The notes beneath the pieces were generated by a model that did not search any database, had not been told where the DNA came from, and was given only the letters and a program-made list of their open reading frames with translations. A DNA stretch of 64,000 nucleotides from Hyposmocoma kahamanoa (Eukaryota; Arthropoda; Insecta; Lepidoptera; Cosmopterigidae): assembly GCF_003589595.1 (NCBI RefSeq), contig NW_020653715.1, forward strand, positions 496,703 through 560,702, given 5' to 3'. The translations under genes and the position numbers were made by a program. This document shows, one piece after another, positions 56,106 to 64,000 of this stretch. Positions within the stretch are counted from its first letter, which is position 1; each line of letters opens with the position of its first letter.

Positions 56106-58104
56106 TCATTTCAAAAAAATATATAAAAACAATCTAAACAACAAAAGGAAACGTAATTTTTAAATGTATTATTCCAAACACCGCAGTACTTCACTGCTAT
56201 CTTCCGGCGATGAATCAAAACTGAGTGAAATATCGCAACTTTGTTTACAAACCGCATGTTTACGGTGATAGTTATGTTTGACAGTTCAAGCGCGTTTACG
56301 GAGCCAACTACGTACGACAAATTAATGGAAACTTCCGTTCGCTGAATCCGTATTAAATTATTCAGGTCGTTTGATTCAACTCTATTGCGGTCTGTGTTTT
56401 CCCATATACTATAAACTTACAGCGTTGCATGTTCTAAATCTACGTCATGACTTAACATATCAAGCAGAAACTTGCTATAAGATAACTTTATGGTGAAGAT
56501 AGCCAAATACCGAAATCAAAGAAAGAAGAAAAATAAATTAAAATACTTGGAACAAGTCGTTGTTTAAGTTATTGTAAATCAAAGATATGAGCTGGTATAG
56601 AAATGAACCAATAACTCAAGAGAATAGCTAATCACGATACAAGACAACGTAGTCGGGTATTTAGTACCTATTAGTACACCAGTGAACGTAGTAGACAACC
56701 AGTTAGTCACACTTTCAACCTTTATAAACATTGGTTTATGGATAACATTATACATGTTCGAAATCTGTGGCCGTAGCATGGTAGAATACGTGTGATAAAC
56801 CTCCCCGTGACAATATTTAATTCAGTTGATAAATCTAAGTTTGCTTTTTTGCTAATAAACTATTCTTGTATATTTTGAAGAACAAGGACGATATAAAATT
56901 GCGTAAATCTTTGTCGTTTAATCATCGCCGCGAAAATCATGTAACAAAAAATGTCTTTTCATCTCGTTTGTCGCGTTCAATTTTTACGTTGATAGAATTA
57001 CTGTGTAAATGTTTTAAAATATTTTTTATTTATTAATCTTTTACAGTTATTGGTCGCCGGCGCTCTCGATGACATAAAAATGTGACGTCACGGTGGTAGT
57101 CATGTTCGCTATTGTTATAAAATTATAAAATGCCGATTTATCACTCGAATTTGACAGCTAAATGTGGATATAATAGTTTTATCGAGGCGGCATACTTCAG
57201 GGGCCGGTAATATTAGTCCCAAAAATTAAATAAAAAGTGGAATCCGGATTTTTCTCTGTTGGTGCAAAGGTTTCACGGCCGAGAACTTTGGAGGCCGTCA
57301 ATCATAACGCTCGACACAGTGCAGTTGTCTGTAGCGAAGTAGTGAGCCTATCTACCACATCGCTCTTTTTTCTGTATTCGTGGGTATCAATTTGTCGATC
57401 GAGTCAAATAAATTATTATACCAAATTAAGATTTAACACTGTTCTGGTCAATTAGGTAATCTTTTTGCGTAGTCACTGCACTAATCCATACGTTGTGATA
57501 TTAGTTGAAAATAGGTATTGATGTTCACCAGAATTTGTTCTACTCTTTTTTTAATTTGGGCTCTAAAAGTACGTCAATATAGCCTTATGTTGCGGAACTA
57601 TAATGCATCCTTTAATCCCTAGGGTAAGGTACCTTTTTTTTTTTTTAAGTGAACAAAGAACCAGGAGTACACTCGGTTTTAGTCCCGACTACGAGTTCAT
57701 GGACGGTGGCGCCATATTATTTTCCCGCGTCTCCATTTCTGGTTGGAAAAATAAAATATCGCGAAAACTTCAGAATTTTAGGGTCCTAATTTTTTTGTTG
57801 TAGAGCGAAAACGATTGTAATATGTTTTTTCTCGCAATCGAAGTAAAGTTTTCACGTCAAGACTAAAAGCTAATATAAACCCTCGGAGAAATAGACACCC
57901 TAGCTAAAGCTCGGGTAATTGTTGGGTCGTTTTAGTCCCTCGATAAAAAATATGCTATTAAAAGACCAGTTGGAAATTATCACAAACAATAACACTAAAA
58001 ACTTAATCTATTTCATTTACAATTTTCGCATTTTAATGTTTAAATTACTTTTTTACTATTTTTAAACACAAAGCTACACAGAGCCGATGTTTACATAAAG
58101 GCGC
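56106..58104. other. No gene recognised
   Basis: Two kilobases without an exon chain. A palindromic CRE (TGACGTCA) near 57083 and a moderately GC-rich block at 57240-57330 are not enough to call a promoter. Confidence 0.4.
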
Positions 58105-58122
58105 TCTCTCTCTCTCTCTCTT
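58105..58122. repeat. (CT)n microsatellite
   Basis: A short pure CT run of about nine units. Confidence 0.95.
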
Positions 58123-58216
58123 CAAAGTAAAGCTGTTTATTCTACATAAGAATTACTTTTAGAAAATTACACTTAAAAACTACATGTATAACCAAATATA
58201 TAACTTGTAAGTATTA

Positions 58217-58806
58217 TATCGCGTTCTTAGGTTTTCGCGATTGTTACACATAGGAGCTGAAACTATTTTTCCGTATTTAAATCGCGTATATTTGTTTTTT
58301 CAAACAAACCGACGTTTTGGGCCCTTTACAGGTCCCATGGTCACGGTTGACTGAGGTGGTGCAGTCATCAACCAGTTATGTCTAATATTGATGCAAACTA
58401 CCCTGTTTTTTCACTATACTTACAATAGATATTAATTAAATACTTTATTTTTAATTTTACAAAGAGCATTCTGTTTTACAAATTTATTTATTTTAACGAT
58501 ATGAATTTTTATTAACTTAAATTAATTAGATATTAATTAATAATGGAAATTATAATAAATTAAAACATATTAATATGTATAGCAGTCTGTCTTATGTCTG
58601 TTTGGAATTTTTCATCAGGGGAAATATTGGATCCCAAACTGGTGGCACGGAGAAACCATCTTCCCTGTTGAAATTAGGATATTTTTTAATTTCAATGGCC
58701 TCTCGCGGCATCCTGGGCAGATAACGAATTTCTTTTGCAAGGATCTGGAGTTTGTCTAACTTCATTGAATGTTTAGATTTAACAATGACATGCTTGTGAG
58801 TATTAC
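58217..58806 (-). mobile_element. Penelope-like element, second copy
   Basis: The minus strand gives HSMKLDKLQILAKEIRYLPR, then REAIEIKKYPNFNREDGFSV, the same endonuclease tail as at 14913. The terminal region with the hammerhead-like core (58311-58331) and the 'gtaacaatcgcgaaaacctaagaac' end follow. The copy is truncated within the endonuclease and lacks the ATTGG-rich block of the first copy. Confidence 0.83.
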
Positions 58807-59945
58807 GACAAATAAAAAAATAAGTGTATCAGGAATGAGACTCGAATGTAAGAGAAACTACTAATATTTATTATAGATATACCTAAAATTCTGTTTCGTT
58901 TTAATATCAATTATTCCTAATTTTATTTTAATAATATAGAGTTTTATTACTAACTATTATTAATTTTATTTTAATAACAAAGTCAGTAACGTAAGGACAT
59001 AGTGCCCTCAGAATGCTGCAGTGCCCCCACGGGTGTTACGTGCAAGTACCATTAGCGTAAGAACATAATCTATCTCAATAAATCTAAATCTGTTACATAA
59101 CCACGTAACTTACAAATAAAGAATATGAAAAAAAACATTAAAGACGGAATTTTGATCTCTTTCAGAGTTACGATCAGTATGGAAATTAGTAGTCCTCTTA
59201 CAGGTTTTAGTCCATAGTATAGATATGTATGTGTAACACAGTTACTTGGTATGCATGATGGAGACACGCAAAGATATTCGTGAAGGTGCTGGATAATTAA
59301 TCAATTTATTTATAAATTGTTGAACAGCGTACGAATATATTGTACGTAATTAAGCTCGCGCGTGCGTCATTGACTCTCAACCACAGAGTAAGTTGAAATG
59401 TTGTTCAATTGCCCGTATATTACGTATGAAAGAATCTCTTAAGTAGCAGTTTAAAGTAACGAAAAATAGAACAAGTATAAACATTTAGTTTTACAACTTG
59501 TCCTATCCACGGGACAACTGTCTTCACGTCTTATCTTAATTGCTTTGTCTTGCCCCACCCTCGCTCTGACACAGTTTAAGGGGACAACGACATTACATTG
59601 TTTCTTTTGGCGTCTTGTAATGGTAAACGAAATTTAAAGTGGCGTAAATCGATCTCCCTATTTGGAAAACGCCGTTTATAGTATCGCATTACCAAAGGTC
59701 ACTTGAAAATGTTTTGTAAACAGAACTTTATTCGAATTAAGAATCAATCGCTTTTAAGAAAATTGCCCTTTTTCCGCTTTAGTAATAAAAATCTTTGTTT
59801 TAATAAACTTACTTGTACAAATACAAAAGTTAAGAGCACAACATTACTTAAGTAATTAAAGATAATTTGCAAAATCGGAAAGAAACGCGGTGACGATATC
59901 GTCGTTCATGAGTAACATTTTTTTTATGTTTACAATTGTCATTTA
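58807..59945. other. No gene recognised
   Basis: AT-rich; nothing supported. Confidence 0.45.
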
Positions 59946-59949
59946 TTAG

Positions 59950-60400
59950 CTACTTCAAAAAAAGGAAGAGGTTTTCATTTCGGCTGTATCTTTTTTGTGT
60001 GTATTTTACGTTATAACTTCGACATTTGTGACCCAATTTTGATGATTCTTTTTTTGTTTTTACAGTACCAAGTGACGAGATGATCAAGTCGTGCACCTGG
60101 TTGTAAGCGAGACGCCTATCCATAACAGTTGAGTGCCACTCAAAGCTTTAAATCGCAAAGATGTGAGGGGCACTACTAGTGCGTCCGACACACACCTGAG
60201 ACATAAGTTAACAAGTCCCATGTGCCTGTAATTTCACCAGCACCCTTACTCTTCTGAACCGGAACGCAGTAATACTCACATTAGTGCTTTGCGGCAGAAA
60301 TGGGTAAGGTGGCAGTACTGCTACTAACGGGTACCTTAACAATGGAAATATTCCACCTCTAAGGGTGGCAAAGGGGATGGATCCAGTTTATTGGGTTTCA
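59950..60400 (+). repeat. Repeat D, copy 6, interrupted by SINE M
   Basis: 59950-60050 ('cttcaaaaaaaggaagagg' to 'gatgattctttttttg') and 60340-60400 ('aatattccacctctaagggtgg') are the two halves of repeat D. The SINE at 60051-60328 separates them. The D end 'tttcaataaaacttggcaaa' reappears at about 60805-60827. Confidence 0.75.
60051..60328 (-). repeat. SINE M inside repeat D
   Basis: Complete from 'tttttacagtaccaagtgacgag' to 'ggtggcagtactgctac'. It is younger than the repeat D copy it interrupts. Confidence 0.85.
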
Positions 60401-60404
60401 CTTC

Positions 60405-60480
60405 CTTTCAAATTTTCAAATTCAAATATTTATTTCAGATAAAATCCATATAGAGTTAGTAAACCAAACAACTTAAGAAG
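60405..60480 (-). mobile_element. LINE 3' tail fragment
   Basis: The tail 'ttttcaaattcaaatatttatttcag' is of the type seen at 47798. Confidence 0.5.
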
Positions 60481-60524
60481 TAGTGTTAGAATTAATATTA
60501 TTATAATTTGAAAGACTACTTATA

Positions 60525-60752
60525 CATTTAAGATAGTGTGGAGCTCTATCCACCTACGCAGGAGTGGCGAGTCCCACCGATCTTTAAACACACACAGGAT
60601 GCCGTCGGAGCTATCACGGAGGCGCCTTAGCGCAGATGCACACCTTTTCCTCATGATGGCCATAAAACCGTTCATCTGAGCCTCGGCAAACATTCCCGAT
60701 GCACTACACCTCCACGGAAGCCCCATCAGCACCCTGAATGCGTTATTATATT
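60525..60752 (-). mobile_element. LINE C-terminal fragment, second family
   Basis: The minus strand reads YNNAFRVLMGLPWRCSASGM, FAEAQMNGFMAIMRKRC and SALRRLRDSSDGILCVF. This is a C-terminal domain found after the RT in some insect LINEs and differs from the 48-kb family. There is an open frame but no RT core. Confidence 0.75.
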
Positions 60753-60775
60753 GAACAAACTATTATATATTATTA

Positions 60776-60814
60776 TATTGAAATCGGTTAACTTTCAGTT
60801 AACCGATTTCAATA
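60776..60814. repeat. Perfect 18-bp-arm hairpin
   Basis: TATTGAAATCGGTTAACT and its exact complement flank the loop TTC. The right arm runs into the repeat D end 'ccgatttcaataaaacttgg'. Confidence 0.95.
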
Positions 60815-60839
60815 AAACTTGGCAAATAGGTGTAATGCC

Positions 60840-61275
60840 AATGCCACTAACTTTTGTGGTCGATTTGTTACTTCATTAATCAAGTTAATAGCGCCCCAAA
60901 TAGTCACATCATCCTTTTCAATATTTCATTACAATAAGTTTACTGGAAATCAAACGAGCCGCTTTTAAGTCGTAGTGTACAAATCTATTCCAAAATAGAG
61001 CGCAATTCTTAGAAAACAGCTTGTTGGCAAAATATTTCAACGAGAATTGTCGTTGACGGAAACTTTGGATTTGTACCCTTCCAAGTTGTGTTTTCTATAT
61101 TAAGCTAATATTCCACTGGATATAGCTCAACATAAGACATATCTCTTACATCTTGCAGTTTAGTTCTGAGAACTGTTCAACCAAAACTGCGATTGAGCAG
61201 AAAATATTACACCCTAACAACAGTTATTATTACCTACATAGAGACCTTAAAAATGTGCTTAACAGCTATATACAA
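60840..61275. other. No gene recognised
   Basis: AT-rich; nothing supported. Confidence 0.45.
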
Positions 61276-61277
61276 TA

Positions 61278-61470
61278 ACTGCCTCCTTGACCGAACGGTT
61301 ACCACGCTGGCCTGCCACGCAGAGATCCCGGGTTCGGTTCCCGGGCCGGGAGAAATTTGTGTGGCCGACATTTATTTCTCTCGTGAGATTTTTTATACAT
61401 TTGGGTGTAATTTGTGGTTATCTATATGTCATGGCAGCCGCGACACAGGGTTTCCCTAGTGTGGGGTTGA
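61278..61470 (+). repeat. SINE B
   Basis: Head 'gcctccttgaccgaacggttaccacgc' with B-box 'gggttcggttcccggg'. The body carries a short AT insertion ('attttttatacat') and ends 'cctagtgtggggttg'. Confidence 0.85.
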
Positions 61471-61499
61471 AAATTGATGACGATGGATGAAAATTGAAA

Positions 61500-62100
61500 A
61501 GCTCCTTTATCTTTGACCAGTGAGGAATGGCAACACCCGGTGGTACTTGACACCTCTATACGAAAACCCGTGTAGTAAGACAAGAAGCTGCGCAGGGGGT
61601 TTTGCAAGGTATTCCAATGGTCAATTGAGGAACAGCACGGGGAACTTCGAGGTATTCCACACATTTACGTATTTGTGGCGTAACGTAAGAAAGATCTACT
61701 ACATCTATTCTTGTACCATAACGTAAGGGTAGGACGCGAAGTACTGCTGCTGTTAAGAACACGCCCCAAAAGGGGAGTATAACAAAAAAATGCAAGAGTA
61801 TAGAGATAATTTGTAAGGAGCCAAGGCATGCTTCACGGGAAAAAGCCCCGAGCAAGTGCCGTGAGTCTCCTCTTAAGGTCAGGTCCGTACGCCAAGAAGC
61901 AGGAAGGACCATGGGAAAGTAGTGGGTTTCATTATTTGTGGACCGTAAAATGTAGGGAGATTTTACTAGGGACTTCATTGGGTAAACCAAAGGTTTTAGA
62001 ATTAGGTTGTCAAGACGCGAGACTATTTCAAGTATATCATAAAGGATTGTGCCATGGACGTATACATCTAGTGCGTTTGGTCAACCCATAAACTTATTTA
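61500..62100 (+). other. Unclassified, probably LINE-derived
   Basis: A moderately GC-rich stretch ('ggtggtacttgacacctctat...agacaagaagctgcgcaggggg') precedes a recognisable LINE tail. I recall similar text from lepidopteran repeats. The 144-residue minus frame (61556-61990) has no known motif and is likely a chance frame. Confidence 0.35.
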
Positions 62101-62194
62101 GACATATTGATTATTCCGCTCTTGCTAGCGCTGAGTACTTGCACAGACACAACTAAGGGGTCAAAACAATACGAACATGAAATACAGACTCGTG

Positions 62195-62440
62195 CAACAG
62201 AGAATGTCTTATTAAAAGTATTCAGGAGGCAACGCTCGAAATCGACCGAAACAAAATCTATTGGGACCGATCCGTTATCACGGGCAGAACTAGTTTTGCA
62301 AATACACCTGACATTGTGATATTGGATTTGGTTGCAGTCGAAGGTATAACTTGTGGACGTTACCATCCCACATGACGAGGGTCTCGTGAAAATCGAAATA
62401 AAGACGTCGGAAATATCATGTAATAACAATAACGTCCGAG
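62195..62440 (+). mobile_element. LINE C-terminal fragment, third family
   Basis: Across two frames the plus strand gives IDRNKIYWDRSVITGRTSF, ANTPDIVILD and, shifted, VDVTIPHDEGLVKIE. This matches the W-D-x-x-I-x-T-x-R...PDI...D...IP-H-D-E pattern at the C-terminus of a widespread insect LINE group. The 146-residue minus frame over it is a shadow. Confidence 0.75.
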
Positions 62441-62639
62441 CTCTGCAAACACTGTAACAATCCAAATTATTTTGGCCTCTGCACAAATGCAAAAAGCGGC
62501 GCTTCTTGATAAATATCCTTCGATTCAGGATCAAGATCCTCGACTGACTATGCTATTGCTAAGGAATACTGTCTTTTCCATTTGAAAATTCAAAAAGGTA
62601 CATTTTAGGTCTTGAGAGAAGCGACAATTTAAAAATGTT

Positions 62640-62715
62640 GATAATAATAAAATTATTTGTATTACTGAGATTTTTTGTGAAATAACTCCAGTGGTTTTGT
62701 TATGATCATGGGAAG
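62640..62715 (-). repeat. SINE C fragment
   Basis: The sequence 'ttttttgtgaaataactccagtggttttgttatgat' matches the 3' part of SINE C. Confidence 0.55.
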
Positions 62716-62817
62716 ATTCTAAAATCTCTCACTAGATGTCACTAGTGGTATCGAACGCCGAAAGCCAGTAAATAGATTTATGACAAAAAACACATAGGTG
62801 CGAGAGCTTCGACAACT

Positions 62818-62892
62818 CGATAACTTAACCTGTAGCTCTGTTGATATAGAGCGGCGCTACGGTCATGGGTTCAAGTCCCATCGGGTCGAAGA
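62818..62892 (+). repeat. tRNA-like SINE head fragment
   Basis: 'cctgtagctctgttgatatagagcgg' (A-box) and 'gggttcaagtccc' (B-box, flanked by a 5-bp T-stem) look tRNA-like, but acceptor arms do not pair. Confidence 0.5.
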
Positions 62893-62949
62893 ATTTTATC
62901 TTAAGACAAAGAATCAAATCTGAATTATGCGAAACTAGAGTCCGTACTA

Positions 62950-63152
62950 GTGAACAGCAGCAATAGAGCTTCTTGTAAAAGGTTTCATCTAAAGAAAGCA
63001 GTATTATATTACACGAACTTGTCAACTGTCAACCTCAGGTATTCGGGATTAAAAGCTGAGAGAGGCACTGTATCTGTTACGTGGCGTAGGCGTGCCGCTT
63101 ACCACCAGGCGCACGACTAGTTGGTCACGTCACTTAAAATCATAAAAAAACT
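62950..63152 (+). repeat. SINE M, diverged
   Basis: It runs from 'gaacagcagcaatagagcttcttg' to 'tcataaaaaaac', with much of the middle deleted. Confidence 0.78.
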
Positions 63153-63344
63153 AAAATTTTATACGTCATTATTTATACTTTTTTTCCTAATTTTTAACAA
63201 GGCCTCTAACACTGTACTACATTGTGTTTATGCAATCTCCAATTGCGTGGTCAGTTACGGGCATTTTTAGATTTAACCCAATAGGTTACGTAATTATAAA
63301 TCTTTTTGGCTATTTTCTGTAAGGGGTTTCCGAAAACAATATTT

Positions 63345-63560
63345 AAGTCTCATTACGTCCAATCTCCTCAACTCCAAATCGTCCTCTTGCGGCCCTAGTG
63401 TGGTCACACTCCACTAACAGGTGTATCAGGTCTTCTATTACTATGCAGAGGGCTTTGATACCTATTAAGTGATAAAATTTATTTAGTGTAGTGTGAATGT
63501 GACTAGATCTGATTCTAAACGCTGAAACAAGAGATTCCCAACTTTTTATTTATAGCTTTA
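63345..63560 (-). mobile_element. LINE C-terminal fragment with Cys/His tail
   Basis: The minus strand reads RSSHIHTTLNKFYHLIGIK, then ALCIVIEDLIHLLVECDHTR and AARGRFGVEEIGRNET. The C...E-D-L-x-H-L-L-x-E-C pattern is the C-terminal zinc-knuckle tail of I/Jockey-type LINEs. Open for about 65 codons, truncated upstream. Confidence 0.75.
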
Positions 63561-63603
63561 CGACGTCTCATCAATGATCGTCTCCAGGGGCCTACTCTCC
63601 ACC

Positions 63604-63715
63604 CGAAACAATTACTTTCAAATAAGTACAACTCGACCAAGTAAAAAGATAATGTCGAGTATGAAACTTTATTCGTATTATGCGACTTTTAATTCATTCA
63701 AGTATTACTTATTTG
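63604..63715 (+). repeat. Dispersed repeat R, copy 2
   Basis: The sequence 'gaaacaattactttcaaataagta...taatgtcgagtatgaaactttattcg' aligns with 19900-20020. Confidence 0.6.
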
Positions 63716-64000
63716 ATGGATAACGAGAGTACAGGGCCTGACGTGTTTTTCAAAATGGTGGCACTTGAATTTGAGGTCCCAATCATATGCTGTTTCAGTT
63801 ATTTGTCACTTATTATTCAATATTTTTTTGCTACTATTTTTCTTACAGTCAGCTTAAAGCATACCTCCGAAGCAATAATTAGTATCCATACCAATACAAT
63901 GGAAATACGTATTAAACTTCCCAAATTAACTCTGAGAACCTATTTATGGACCGAAAATATTTATGTGTTTTGACGTAAACATTGGCGCCTACGGGTGGTG
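63716..64000. other. No gene recognised
   Basis: A 97-codon plus frame from 63680 starts in repeat R and has no motif or splice support. Confidence 0.4.

Noticed and set aside
61556..61990. 144-residue minus frame
   Set aside because: No motif, biased composition, and it lies in probable LINE-derived sequence.
62094..62534. 146-residue minus frame
   Set aside because: Antisense to the LINE C-terminal fragment on the plus strand.
1..64000. CRISPR array, operon or prokaryotic gene cluster
   Set aside because: No regularly spaced repeats with unique spacers and no dense coding; the DNA is clearly eukaryotic.

Overview
The window is AT-rich eukaryotic nuclear DNA, most likely from a lepidopteran and plausibly a butterfly. 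The evidence is the repeat content: many copies of a SINE that looks like the nymphalid 'Metulj' type (name recalled, not searched), tRNA-headed SINEs ending in TGATGA, 5'-truncated LINEs with ATTCAAATTCAAATT-type tails, BEL/Pao, Penelope-like, mariner and TTAA-flanked elements. There are no bacterial-style operons, rRNAs or credible functional tRNA genes.

The one well-supported host gene is small and split, on the minus strand between 31442 and 25950. Four coding exons (45, 74, 169 and 84 nt) join in frame through three GT-AG introns into a 123-residue protein. It has one N-terminal hydrophobic segment, a basic flank and a polar tail carrying NPF, two YxxPhi motifs and a C-terminal YQI. I do not recognise the family. 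Because the exons are short, no single long reading frame reveals it. Its introns hold several SINEs and a Penelope fragment.

Layout. 1-4880: a few SINEs, a (CA)n tract, otherwise nothing recognised. 4884-11031: a decayed BEL/Pao pol region split by a TTAA-type MITE copy, a 1.55-kb possible solo LTR and a LINE fragment. 11100-13670: two LINE fragments, a 607-bp MITE and a dispersed 'accgacttc' repeat. 14149-15985: an 8-bp-TSD hAT-like MITE and a Penelope endonuclease with its terminal region. 16000-17034: three short unexplained open frames. 17670-25405: SINEs, an intact TTAA MITE, LINE remnants and a cluster of TATCGATA sites. 25720-31800: the split host gene. 31880-45200: SINEs, a dead mariner and a second copy of the 607-bp MITE. 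45300-64000: LINE fragments of several kinds, SINEs, a second Penelope copy and long stretches without recognisable content.

Apart from the split gene, nothing here looks like a working gene set. The mobile elements are all broken or non-autonomous, and their nesting gives a relative order of insertion. All family names are from motif recognition by eye, and element borders are good to roughly 5-30 bases unless a target-site duplication is quoted.
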